57,329 bases of DNA from Acidimicrobiia bacterium (GTDB lineage Bacteria; Actinomycetota; Acidimicrobiia; Acidimicrobiales; Aldehydirespiratoraceae): NCBI GenBank assembly GCA_024421095.1, contig JAHQYM010000004.1, positions 1 to 57,329 of the forward strand, written 5' to 3'. The notes beneath the pieces were generated by a model that was not told the DNA's origin, did no database searches, and was given only the letters and a program-made list of their open reading frames with translations. Both the position numbers and the translations under genes were made by a program. Of this stretch, positions 1 to 8,545 are shown piece after piece. The first letter of the stretch is position 1, and each line of letters starts with the position of its first letter.

Positions 1-838
1 CGTCGCGTTTGTTGTGACGACGACTCAACTCAGCCAACGCACGGGATTTCATCGCCGCCAAAGTCGACTCGGCACGACCCAACACCTTCAACCGCGACCG
101 CAACCCCTCATCAGACAACCCCACCTCATCAACCAACGGCACCCGCAAAACCCCGCCGGCATTATCATCGCTGGCGGCGGGGAAGTAGGTCTGCACCGGT
201 GAAGTGCTATCGGTCCGCGAAGCTCCAGTGGTACAGTCACCTGACGCGGAGGAGGGCTGCATCCGTGAAGCACTATCGGTCCCCGATACTCCGGTGTTGG
301 CTTCACCGTTGGCCGCGGAGGAGGGTTGCATCCGTGAAGCACTATCGGTCCGCGATGTTCTTTGCGCGTCGTTGTCGGGGGCGGTCACCGCATCCGGTCG
401 CAACGGTGACGGGTTATCGGCCCGCGATGTTCTGGTGGTGCTACCTCTGGCTGCGTCAGAGGAGGGTTGCATCCGTGAAGCGCTATCGACCCGCCACGCC
501 CCACCGGCGCCATCGCTGGCCGCGGAGGAGGCCTGCATCCGTGAAGCACTATCGGTCCGCGATGTTCTTTGCGCGCCGTTGTCGGGGGCGGTCACCGCAT
601 CCGGTCGCAACGGTGACGGGTTATCGGCCCGCGATGCTCCAGTGGTACAGTCACCTGACGCGGAGGAGGGTTGCATCCGTGAAGCACTATCGGTCGGCGA
701 TGCTCCGGTGGTGGCGCCATCGCTGGCCGTGGAGGGGGTCTGTACCGGTGGAGTATTGTCGGTCCGCAACGCCCCGGCGGTGTTATCACCGTTGGCCGTA
801 CCTTCCTCAAAAAGCTCTGATGGTGTAAGTAAACTCAT
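1..838 (-). CDS. DUF222/HNH-type (13E12-like) protein, N-terminal part, cut by window edge
   Basis: On the minus strand an ATG at 836-838 opens a frame that stays free of stops to the left edge (about 279 codons). Residues 1 to about 224 are low-complexity, rich in Ser, Thr, Ala and Asp, with a unit close to TDSASRMQPSSA repeated about six times. After that the sequence becomes ordinary globular protein (VPLVDEVGLSDEGL, then RAESTLAAMKSRALAEL), which resembles the start of the DUF222 domain of actinobacterial HNH endonuclease-like proteins. The C-terminal HNH part would lie outside the window. The long repetitive leader is unusual for the family. Family assignment rests on a short stretch and is moderate; that the frame is coding is fairly secure because it alone crosses the repeats and enters globular sequence. 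Confidence 0.6.
   Translation of the reverse strand, partial: MSLLTPSELFEEGTANGDNTAGALRTDNTPPVQTPSTASDGATTGASPTDSASRMQPSSASGDCTTGASRADNPSPLRPDAVTAPDNGAQRTSRTDSASRMQASSAASDGAGGAWRVDSASRMQPSSDAARGSTTRTSRADNPSPLRPDAVTAPDNDAQRTSRTDSASRMQPSSAANGEANTGVSGTDSASRMQPSSASGDCTTGASRTDSTSPVQTYFPAASDDNAGGVLRVPLVDEVGLSDEGLRSRLKVLGRAESTLAAMKSRALAELSRRHNKRD
200..715. repeat. Intragenic degenerate tandem repeat (VNTR-like)
   Basis: A core around TGCATCCGTGAAGCACTATC occurs near 259, 328, 468, 534 and 672. Longer copies are also present: a block of about 80 bp at 348-430 recurs at 557-639, and a block beginning GCTCCAGTGGTACAG at 222 recurs at 636. Spacing is irregular but keeps the minus-strand reading frame, so the repeats change protein length without breaking the frame. 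They encode the Ser/Thr-rich N-terminus of the DUF222-type protein. Confidence 0.85.
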
Positions 839-999
839 GGATCAAACCTTACTGACCCCCTGTGACAATGACCCCGTGAATTACTGAAAAATATTAAAAA
901 AATCCAAAATAATCTGTATAGCACAGAGAACGTAAACCTCTAAAATCCAGCGCACAGACGAGCACCGGGTCCATATTGAGCCCATCAGTCGAACCGGTA

Positions 1000-1302
1000 A
1001 CGCCGAGCCGACCGTCGTCGCGGAACTAAATCACCCGTCGAGCTTGACGACTCCTCCGAGACTGGCTGGACTCGTTGAACACGCGGGGAATGTCGGTTGG
1101 CGTGGACGACCTGTCTAGTTTGGCGACTCCACCAAGGTTGGTGGATGGGTTGCGTTTGATACGTGGGTAATGTCGGTTGGTGTGGACGACCTGTATAGTT
1201 TGGCGACTTCACCGACGTTGGTTGGACTCGTCGAGCACGCGGCGAGTGTCGACTGGAGTTCAACCACCCGTCTAAGTTGACGACTCCACCGACGTTGGCT
1301 GA
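1000..1302. repeat. Four degenerate tandem repeats of about 75-80 bp
   Basis: The phrase TTG(A/G)CGACT(C/T)C(A/T)CC appears at 1044, 1119, 1199 and 1277, giving unit lengths of 75, 80 and 78 bp. The two middle units also share AATGTCGGTTGG and TGGACGACCTGT. No convincing gene covers them. Two tiny minus-strand frames (1379-1453 and 1272-1382) overlap in an ATGA and run into the last unit; they may be remnants of a gene whose 3' end was duplicated. Confidence 0.75.
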
Positions 1303-1456
1303 ACCTCGACGATGAATACATTCTCCGGGTGCAGATCAGCCACCGGGTACACGTTCACGACCCGTCCGACAAGCCGGATCATCTCAACTCGGGAATGTGC
1401 AACAGCGAAACCGAACACCCCAACACCGCAACCCCACCAAAAACCAAAAACATGCT

Positions 1457-1708
1457 TGCGGTCACGTTCCAGACCGATCCTCCCTCGCGTTCAACTGGGG
1501 GCCCTCACCCCACTGACTGCACCCGTCAATGCGAAGAGCCCGATTACGTCATCCTCGGCACGTCTGGCGATGGTATTGTTGAGGTGCGGTCACGTTCCAG
1601 ACCGATCCTCCCTCGCGTTCAGCTGGGGCCCGCTCCCCACTGACTGCACCCCCGCACGCGAAGAGCCCGATTACGTCATCCTCGGCACGTCTGGCGATGG
1701 TATTGTTG
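1457..1708. repeat. Two-copy direct tandem repeat of about 125 bp
   Basis: The segment 1457-1581 (starting TGCGGTCACGTTCCAGACC, ending TGGTATTGTTG) is repeated almost unchanged at 1585-1708, a period of 128 bp. Differences cluster in the middle, around the Pro-like CCC/GGG stretch. No credible coding frame or tRNA is seen in it. The interval 839-1845 as a whole holds only these repeats and no gene that I can support. Confidence 0.85.
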
Positions 1709-1845
1709 TACGTTGGCTGCGTGGACTAGGTGCGGTTGTGTATTGGTTTTCGTTTTCGATTTGTGTTCCTAGACTTGGGGGGCGTTGCCCGCTCACCGCT
1801 GTGACGGTGTTGGAGAATTCTGATATGAGAACGAAGCGCCGATAA

Positions 1846-2994
1846 ATGGGTTTGAGAGGGCCGCTTGCCGGTGTGAAGGTGTTGGAACTTGCGGGGTTGG
1901 GCGCGCTTCCGTATGGATCGTTGCGTTTAGCGGAGATGGGCGCTGAGGTTTTTCGGATTGATCGTTTGTCAGACGTAGCTAGCGAGAAGTCCGCTCAAGG
2001 TGACACTCTTTGGAACCGTGGAAGACGCTCAGTAGCGGTTGATCTCAAACATCCAGCCGGCGTGGAGGTTGTGTTGCGTTTGTCTGAACGTGTTGAAGTG
2101 TTTCTTGAAGCGTTCCGTCCGGGTGTGGTGGAACGTTTAGGAGTTGGCCCAAACGAAGTAATGGCCCGGAATCCGAAGGTGGTTTATGGCCGCCTCACGG
2201 GTTGGGGGCAAAATGGTGTCTTGTCACGTAGTGCCGGACATTCACTGAATTATGAGGCAATAACCGGGTTGATCCGTTCGGTTGGCCCTCACGGTGGTGC
2301 GCCAGTTCCTCAACTAAACGTCCACGGCGATTTCGCTGGTGGTGGGTTGACCATGGCATACGGAGTTGTGTGTGCTCTGCTTGAAGCCCGACAGTCAAAT
2401 GTGGGTCAGGTTCTCGACGTGGCGATGGTTGATGGTGCGGCATCTTTGGTGGGGATGTTTTACCCGTTGGCCGCGAGTGGTGCATATAGTGAGGATCTGG
2501 GTACTAATCTTTTGGATGGCGGAGCACCGTTTTATGCCATTTATGAATGTGCAGATGGTGGCTACATGTCGGTGGCCCCACTAGAACCGAATTTTTGGTC
2601 GTTGTTTTTGTCTTTGATTGGGGTTGACGAATCGGAGTTGCCTCCTCAATACGATCGTGATGGTTGGCCGTTCGTGAAAACCCGTTTAGCTAAGGTGTTT
2701 GCGAGTAAGTCTCGTGGCGAGTGGTGCGAGATTCTTGAAGGCACGGATGCGTGTTGCGCGCCAGTACTCACGTTCAATGAGGCTCGTGCTTACCAGCACA
2801 ATGTGGATCGTCAGACCTTTGTTGGCGAAGATGGCACGGAGGTGGCCCCGATCCCGAGGTTTAGTCGCACGCCTGGTGAGAGCAAGTTGGCGCCGGCTTG
2901 GGTGGGTGCCGATACCGACAAAGTTCTCACGGAGTTCGGATTCAGCCAAAACGAGATAACCCATCTCCGTTCAGTAAACGCGATAGACCGTTAA
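1846..2994 (+). CDS. CaiB/BaiF CoA-transferase family III; alpha-methylacyl-CoA racemase-like
   Basis: This 382-residue protein has the family III CoA-transferase fold: N-terminal GVKVLELAGLGALPYGS, then DLKHPAG and RPGVVERLGVG. In the alpha-methylacyl-CoA racemase branch the catalytic pair is a His in a G-H-x-x-N-Y motif and an Asp in GDFAGGG. Here these are H132 (AGHSLNYEAITG) and D162 (GDFAGGGL), so racemisation of 2-methyl-branched acyl-CoA is the best guess rather than CoA transfer. It would act in the cytoplasm in branched-chain or sterol side-chain oxidation. It stands alone; etfBA at 51151-52911 could serve the same beta-oxidation. The ATG is preceded by only a weak ribosome site. Confidence 0.85.
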   Translation: MGLRGPLAGVKVLELAGLGALPYGSLRLAEMGAEVFRIDRLSDVASEKSAQGDTLWNRGRRSVAVDLKHPAGVEVVLRLSERVEVFLEAFRPGVVERLGVGPNEVMARNPKVVYGRLTGWGQNGVLSRSAGHSLNYEAITGLIRSVGPHGGAPVPQLNVHGDFAGGGLTMAYGVVCALLEARQSNVGQVLDVAMVDGAASLVGMFYPLAASGAYSEDLGTNLLDGGAPFYAIYECADGGYMSVAPLEPNFWSLFLSLIGVDESELPPQYDRDGWPFVKTRLAKVFASKSRGEWCEILEGTDACCAPVLTFNEARAYQHNVDRQTFVGEDGTEVAPIPRFSRTPGESKLAPAWVGADTDKVLTEFGFSQNEITHLRSVNAIDR

Positions 2995-3266
2995 CAACGC
3001 TCGCTGGTGCGGATGTGCCATTCCCCACCCTGATGTCTGTTCGCGTGACAAGGAAGCGAAAAGCCCCAGACAATACCCAACCCAAACGAAACCAGACACA
3101 ACCCCTCCGTCCGTTAGCTATTAGTCGAGCACCGACTTCTTCTTTTGCTGAGAGTACCGCCGCAAACCTACCCACGAGCATCCAAAGAGTGCGGTTTCGC
3201 TATCGTAGGAACCAAGGACGGTAGCGTTACTGCTGCACCGCAATCAATGCACGAGGAAGATTTCGT

Positions 3267-6167
3267 ATGGATACCGATATGCGTGTTCAACAGGGATTTG
3301 AGTTTCTGCTGGACTCACAAGGCGAACAAGATATCCGCAGCCGATTAGCGCACCTCCTCAAAGAAATGGGCGCGGGAGATTACAAACTGGAAGTACGCGT
3401 CGGCACTGGCGCAGCTGACCTTGTGTGCCACCAGTACCGAGTGGTGATCGAAACCAAAGCCCGAAACGAGGCTGACCCAACAAAATCAAGATCGGGAACC
3501 AGCGAAACTCAATTCGAGCAGCTATCTCGATATGTCCAAACGCTTGCCGAAGGCCCCTTCACCGGTGGCGAAGAACGACCTTGGCGAGGGTTCTTGACAG
3601 ACGGCCGCCTTTGGTGGGGTTGGGAGTGGAACGCCGCAAGTGGGGCTTTCCAAACGCAAGATGGGCACTTGACCCCTCTGTCCAGTGCGAAACGCGTACG
3701 CATGACCGCTGTCGACGGCTTCCGCGAGTTCGTCAACCGGTATCTTGCGCCAGAGGCTCGCCGTGGTATGCCCCCGCCGCCATTTCCTTTGCGAATATTG
3801 TTTGACCCGTATATCAAAGAACTCCAAGCACTGTTGCCAAAAGTCGAATCGCAGCCCTCCTACGCAACAAAGTTCAATTTATGGTGGCGTACATTGCAAA
3901 GTTCGGGGTTGGTTGGCCCCGGTGCGGTCGGTCAAGCACACAACTTCGCTGAACACACAATCCTTGTTGTCGCCGCTCGCATGATTGTGCTCGCGGCGCG
4001 AGACGGTTCGCGTGTTGATGAACTACCTGAAGCGGTTGCAGATGGTTTTTGTGCCTGGCTCGGAGATTTCGAAGCTGGCTCGGTACTTTTGGAACGTCTG
4101 GCTCGCAGCGTTACGAAATATGACTGGCGAAGCGCCGATCGAGATTTGCTCAAAGAGTTGTATCACGATTTGGTTGATCGAGATGACCGCAAGGAATTCG
4201 GCGAATATTATACTCCTGATTGGCTGGCTGCTGATGTCGTGGATCAAGTGCTAATGAAAGATCCAGCCCGTCTGGATGCGGCAATCCAAGCCGCAGCACG
4301 AGCGATTGGCGTTGCTCAGAGTGCTGATGATGAACCGATGCGGGCATTTTCGGTTCTTGATCCTGCGTGTGGTTCTGGTACGTTCTTGTTTTGGTCAGCC
4401 AAAGCGATCACTAAACGTATTCGTGCGGCACACCCTCTTTTGGTTGGTTTCTCACGGGAGATCGTAGCGGCGATGGTGACTGGTTTGGATGTGCATCCGG
4501 TAGCTGTTGAGATGGCAAAAGCAACCCTAGCTACGGCTTTGCCAGCAGGTGCCGCGGTGCCTCTTCGTGTGCATCTTGCAGACGCATTGCTGCACTCACA
4601 ACAGACACAGCAAAACCTTCAGGGAACGCTTGGGGTTTTTTCGGCGCGTGGTCAACGCATTGATATCCCAGCAGCGGTCATTGAAGCACCCAACGCCGAT
4701 TCTCTGATTGCTTCCCTCGTTGATGCCGCCGTGGGGAACCGCAAATTAGTCACTACGGATCCAGAAACTCAGGAGATGCTCGGTGGAGTCGTAAAGCAGT
4801 TATCGAACGCCATTACCGACGAAGGCAGCCATTTTTGGCGTTGGTATATCGGCAACCAGGTTGCTCCGGCGGCGTTGAATCGGCAGAAGGTTATGGCGAT
4901 TGTCGCCAATCCGCCGTGGTTGGTGGCCAACGATACGCCCACAGGCATACGCAAAGACCAGTTGGCAACTCTCAGTGAACGGTACGGTTTGCGTCCGAAG
5001 GCAAGGTGGTCTGCGAAAGGAGATCTGGCCTCGGTATTCTCGGCGCGTGTGGCCGATCTTTATTTGGAGGACGGTGGCGCGTTCGGTCTTGTGCTGCCTG
5101 GAAGTGCGTTGATTAACCAGACATGGAAAACTTGGCGTTTAGGTGCTTGGGGTGACGCGCACGTCGATTTTGAGACTGTTGCGAGTTATGATGACGTTGA
5201 ACCGCCACCGTTTCCTCATTCTCCGAACGGTACTTGCACTGTTGTCGGCAAACGCAACAGTGCTGGCGGGCAATCGTGGAGCGATGCCGAGAAGCTTGCC
5301 TATGCGGGAGACCCGGTAACCCCAACGGTCACAGCAATGAGGTGCCGGGAGAGCGTTGCGTCGCGGTATGCAAAAAGGTTTCGGCGTGGTGCTGTGGCCT
5401 CACCTCTCGGACTTTGTTTAGTGCTGGCCCCGATTCAAATAGATGATGGCATAGCCACCGTTACCACGAAAGCATCCACCAAGGCTCCTTGGAAGGGTGT
5501 GAGTTTTACAACGGTTGTTGAGACCGAGGCGTTGCACAGGACACTTCGAGCGCAAACTCTGATGCCGTTTGTGTGTGCGCCCGATGCCTATTTTATCGCG
5601 CCGTTATCCATTGAGCGCACCACTGTTTTGGAGCTTCACAACCACGAGTTCAAAACACGATTACCTCTCACGCACGAGTACTGGGAAGAAGCTGAAACTC
5701 GGTATGCACGCAACCGGTCTGAAACGGCTGGGGTGACGTTATCGCAAAACGTAGATTTCCAGAGAACGCTCACGAGGCAAATCACCGCAAGCGATTCAAA
5801 GAAACTTAGCAAGGTTTTCTACAACAAATCTGGGGATAGGTTGAGGGCATGTCGGGGGCCAATCGGGCTTTTAGCAGATGACAAGACTTACTGGTATGTG
5901 GCATCGTCAGAAGATGAAGCATTGTATTTGATTGGAGTGCTGAACGCTGATTGCTTGCAGGAAGCGTGGCGAGAATCGAAGACCTCGAAACTGCATTTCG
6001 ATACTAACCCCCTGAAACATGTGCCCGTTCCGGCGTTCGATCGGAAGTCTGCATTACACGCTCGGGTTGTGGCGCAAGCGCGAAAATCTGAGCGGCAGCC
6101 CAAGGCTGCTCGTGTTGTGCTCAATGATGCGATTGCTGAATTGCTTCCAGATTATGCCGTTCTGTAG
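3267..6167 (+). CDS. Single-polypeptide restriction-modification enzyme (type IIG-like, Eco57I-type methylase)
   Basis: The 966-residue protein combines nuclease and methyltransferase. Residues 1-70 hold a PD-(D/E)xK-like pattern, D51 in GAADLV and E62-x-K64 in VVIETK. A helical connector leads to EFGEYYTPDWLA and the AdoMet motif I LDPACGSGTF starting near residue 364. The catalytic motif IV of amino-methylases is NPPW at 548-551 (IVANPPWLV). The C-terminal third resembles a target-recognition region ending LHFDTNPLKHVPVPAFD. Predicted role: DNA cleavage and adenine methylation by one protein, host defence. The ATG at 3267 has GAGGAAG 9 nt upstream. No separate specificity subunit or methylase lies nearby. 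Its last 47 bp overlap the convergent DUF4202 gene. Confidence 0.85.
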   Translation: MDTDMRVQQGFEFLLDSQGEQDIRSRLAHLLKEMGAGDYKLEVRVGTGAADLVCHQYRVVIETKARNEADPTKSRSGTSETQFEQLSRYVQTLAEGPFTGGEERPWRGFLTDGRLWWGWEWNAASGAFQTQDGHLTPLSSAKRVRMTAVDGFREFVNRYLAPEARRGMPPPPFPLRILFDPYIKELQALLPKVESQPSYATKFNLWWRTLQSSGLVGPGAVGQAHNFAEHTILVVAARMIVLAARDGSRVDELPEAVADGFCAWLGDFEAGSVLLERLARSVTKYDWRSADRDLLKELYHDLVDRDDRKEFGEYYTPDWLAADVVDQVLMKDPARLDAAIQAAARAIGVAQSADDEPMRAFSVLDPACGSGTFLFWSAKAITKRIRAAHPLLVGFSREIVAAMVTGLDVHPVAVEMAKATLATALPAGAAVPLRVHLADALLHSQQTQQNLQGTLGVFSARGQRIDIPAAVIEAPNADSLIASLVDAAVGNRKLVTTDPETQEMLGGVVKQLSNAITDEGSHFWRWYIGNQVAPAALNRQKVMAIVANPPWLVANDTPTGIRKDQLATLSERYGLRPKARWSAKGDLASVFSARVADLYLEDGGAFGLVLPGSALINQTWKTWRLGAWGDAHVDFETVASYDDVEPPPFPHSPNGTCTVVGKRNSAGGQSWSDAEKLAYAGDPVTPTVTAMRCRESVASRYAKRFRRGAVASPLGLCLVLAPIQIDDGIATVTTKASTKAPWKGVSFTTVVETEALHRTLRAQTLMPFVCAPDAYFIAPLSIERTTVLELHNHEFKTRLPLTHEYWEEAETRYARNRSETAGVTLSQNVDFQRTLTRQITASDSKKLSKVFYNKSGDRLRACRGPIGLLADDKTYWYVASSEDEALYLIGVLNADCLQEAWRESKTSKLHFDTNPLKHVPVPAFDRKSALHARVVAQARKSERQPKAARVVLNDAIAELLPDYAVL

Positions 6168-6723
6168 CTTGGGTAATTACGTTTCGGCTGCGTTCGTCTA
6201 GGTTCGCGCCTAATCCCTGAGCGTGCTGGGTGCCGGCATCACTCATCTTGGTGAGGGTCTTGGCCACGATGTCTGCCGCTTTGTTGTCGTCATTGAACCG
6301 GTCGAGCATCGGTTGAAGTTCCGTTTCTAGGAACGTCAGACTCACAGCGTCCTCAAAGGTTTGCACTTCGGGGTCGGAACCCAAGCCCTTTTTGGTCACT
6401 ATTTCGGAAGCCCTACTCGCTACCGAATCGGGTACCCCCGATTTGCTTAGCACCTCAAGCAGATCGCGGCCGTGACGTTTCCGTTGGTCTCGCCGCCAAC
6501 GCAGGTAGCCGGCTCGGCCGCTTGGATAGCTTGGTCGGGGAAGTTCCCAGCGGCGGAGATGGTGCGCTCGCGCGGCCAACCGCAGTGCCAGCGAAGCGTC
6601 GGGATCAAGGCGTTCTACCCATGCTTCGGCTTTACGGCCTTGGGCGAGCGCCAACGGTTCACGGTTATGTAAGCGAGGGTCGCAGGCGTTGATGGCATCG
6701 ATTGCGGCTTGAGGTTCGTTCAT
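6121..6723 (-). CDS. DUF4202 family protein
   Basis: The 200-residue protein matches my memory of the DUF4202 family: AIDAINACDPR at the start, LAARAHHLRRWELPR, SGRAGYLRWRRDQ, and DPEVQTFEDAVSLTFLE near residue 120-136. The His-rich HHLRRWE and the acidic DAVSLTFLE stretches are the most conserved parts and look like metal- or phosphate-binding sites. The family has no established function that I can state. It is convergent to the restriction-modification gene and overlaps its end by 47 bp, which argues against recent insertion between the two. Confidence 0.75.
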   Translation of the reverse strand: MNEPQAAIDAINACDPRLHNREPLALAQGRKAEAWVERLDPDASLALRLAARAHHLRRWELPRPSYPSGRAGYLRWRRDQRKRHGRDLLEVLSKSGVPDSVASRASEIVTKKGLGSDPEVQTFEDAVSLTFLETELQPMLDRFNDDNKAADIVAKTLTKMSDAGTQHAQGLGANLDERSRNVITQATERHNLEAIQQSHH

Positions 6724-7052
6724 TGCAGCCTCCGCCGTCTACCTTATAGGCGCATTGTGCGCGGCCACAATCGCTGCAAACGTTCGCGGCGAGCGCTGCG
6801 GCGAGTTCTCCACAGCGACTCCAAGAGCGCTTAGTAGTCCGAATCTATTCGTAGAATTTGGTGAGAGTTCAGGCGCCTCGCCCGCAGAACCATAAAGCCC
6901 CCGTGCCACCCATCGCGTATTTGCATGCACGAACCAGATCGCCTGTATGTTGCCAGGGTTCAGTTACCAAAAAGTTGACGCGAAGTTGCACAGGCACCCC
7001 CAACCACCTCGACAACCCCGAGACTATTGACCGCCAAAATTAGCAGTACGGG
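6724..7052. other. Intergenic stretch, no gene seen
   Basis: About 330 bp between the divergently placed starts and ends of DUF4202 and carD. Short frames on both strands (for example 6739-6930 minus) have no ribosome site and no protein-like composition. The stretch probably holds the DUF4202 promoter near 6730-6800, but no clear -35/-10 pair could be picked out, and it also holds the carD 3' end region. Confidence 0.4.
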
Positions 7053-7535
7053 CTATTCGACTAGAGCATCGTCGACCCGGTTGGTGGCTACCTCTTCGTC
7101 GACATCAAGGGCGAAAGCCAGTTCGGAAATCAACACGGTTCGCGCCTTCGTGTAGAGAGACTTCTCACCAGCCGAAAGGCCTTTGGTGTAGTTTCGCAGC
7201 GCCAAATTGCGCACAACTTCAGCGACTTGGTAGACATCACCCGACTTCAATTTTTCTTGGTGGTTCTTGAAGCGGCGAGACCAGTTGGCTGGCTCCCGAA
7301 CATCTCGCTTGGCAAGCACATCAATGAGGTCTGCGACATCTTCGTTTGAAATAGGCCAACGCATGCCGACTTGGTCTACTTGGTCGACCGGCACCGACAG
7401 CACTAGGTCTCCGTGCGCCATGCGTAGCACTAAGTATTCGCGCTCCTCACCGAAGGCAGTGCGCTTCTCCCGCTTTTCGATCACAGCGGCACCGTGATGC
7501 GGGTAAACAACACGGTCGCCAGGTTTGAAAGTCAC
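7053..7535 (-). CDS. carD: CarD family transcriptional regulator
   Basis: CarD binds the RNA polymerase beta subunit and stabilises open promoter complexes. The N-terminal RNAP-interacting domain is seen in FKPGDRVVYPHHGAAVIE and YLVLRMAHGDLVLSVP; the DNA-binding half has the diagnostic EPANWSRRFK (Trp in NWSRR) and the helical GLSAGEKSLYTKAR. I chose the GTG at 7535 because AAGGA lies 5 nt upstream and the resulting 160 residues match the usual length. An in-frame ATG at 7628 or 7640 would add about 31-35 residues of unrelated sequence. In many actinobacteria carD precedes ispD-ispF; they are absent here. It follows an unknown minus-strand gene by about 95 bp. Confidence 0.9.
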   Translation of the reverse strand: MTFKPGDRVVYPHHGAAVIEKREKRTAFGEEREYLVLRMAHGDLVLSVPVDQVDQVGMRWPISNEDVADLIDVLAKRDVREPANWSRRFKNHQEKLKSGDVYQVAEVVRNLALRNYTKGLSAGEKSLYTKARTVLISELAFALDVDEEVATNRVDDALVE

Positions 7536-7630
7536 ACGGTTCCTTGAAGATAACGAAGCACCATCATCAAGGATGCCAGATTTGCAGCCGTTCTCAAACC
7601 TGCGCGGATAGGTGCGTTTGACATCCATGA

Positions 7631-8410
7631 TTAAATCCACCGCCTAATCCACTCTCCAGGCGAATCTAATGCTTCGTCGATACGTGTAATGAGCGAAGGT
7701 TCTAAGAGGTCACGTAGATCTTCAAGCAGGGTATCCTTCTCTGGCAAGTCTGCCAAACACCACCGAGCGAACGAACCGTCATCAAGCCAAGCGGCGATAG
7801 CCGGATCCATCCCCGGCCAGGGGGAACTGGCGTTTGAAGCTCGCTGGCGGAACGCATCCCAACCCAAGGTAAGCCCGGTACGCCGGTCGCGAAGTTGCCA
7901 CGGTTCTATCGCCTCATTACTGAGCGGGTGCAGCATCGCGATTGAACCCCAATTGAGTGGTTGCTCGGGCCCTAGACGCAAAGTTGCGCTGATGATGCTG
8001 TCAAGCCAAAACACATCCAACACATCAACAGGAGGCGTGTGTTCCTCGGGTGTGGCGATGCTGAGCACCCTCCGCCCCACATCAACAGCCGGCCCGAGTT
8101 CCGTTTTGATGTCTAGCGGAAGCGGGCGCCGTGGATCGATGATCTGAGCTGGTGCAGCACGGTTTACCACAACCGCGATAGTGGTGTTGTGCAGTTCGCC
8201 TTGAGCGCGCCCGATCAGGCGCGCTGCAAGTGGGTAGGCAACAGCCTGCACGCGTGGGCCGCAGCGCACACCCACAAGTGGGCCGTATGGGCTAACGGCG
8301 ATACCGTGAGGTGGTGGTAGGGCCAGTATTTCATTGTTGATGGCGGCGACACCACAATTTAGCTTGAGGGCGCGCCGGCCGAGGGTTGAGTTGGAAATGG
8401 GTTGAGCCAT
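7631..8410 (-). CDS. Protein of unknown function
   Basis: A 259-residue protein that I do not recognise. It starts MAQPISNSTLG at an ATG with GGAGACC about 8 nt upstream; an in-frame start 39 bp further up has no ribosome site. The composition is soluble, with Gly/Val-rich beta-like segments (GVAAINNEILALPPP, GIAVSPYGPLVGV) in the first third and an acidic, Trp-containing C-terminus ending in WIRRWI. There is no signal peptide and no membrane span. It lies directly upstream of carD on the same strand and may be co-transcribed with it. Confidence 0.7.
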   Translation of the reverse strand: MAQPISNSTLGRRALKLNCGVAAINNEILALPPPHGIAVSPYGPLVGVRCGPRVQAVAYPLAARLIGRAQGELHNTTIAVVVNRAAPAQIIDPRRPLPLDIKTELGPAVDVGRRVLSIATPEEHTPPVDVLDVFWLDSIISATLRLGPEQPLNWGSIAMLHPLSNEAIEPWQLRDRRTGLTLGWDAFRQRASNASSPWPGMDPAIAAWLDDGSFARWCLADLPEKDTLLEDLRDLLEPSLITRIDEALDSPGEWIRRWI

Positions 8411-8545
8411 CTTGGTCTCCGAAAAGTGTCGGTTTTGATGGCGTTCCAACCCGGATCGCGAGGGAACCTAAGCATGGCCGGGGGGTGTGACACTGCGCTT
8501 TGAAGCAACGCTAGCCAACCGCCCGCAAGTGCGGTCGAGAGAGAA

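Noticed and set aside
199-887. Plus-strand open frames across the first repeat region
   Set aside because: They are shadows of the repeats; only the minus-strand frame continues into globular, DUF222-like sequence.
200-1708. CRISPR array
   Set aside because: Repeat units are too long, too diverged and lack unique spacers of constant length; no cas genes are present.
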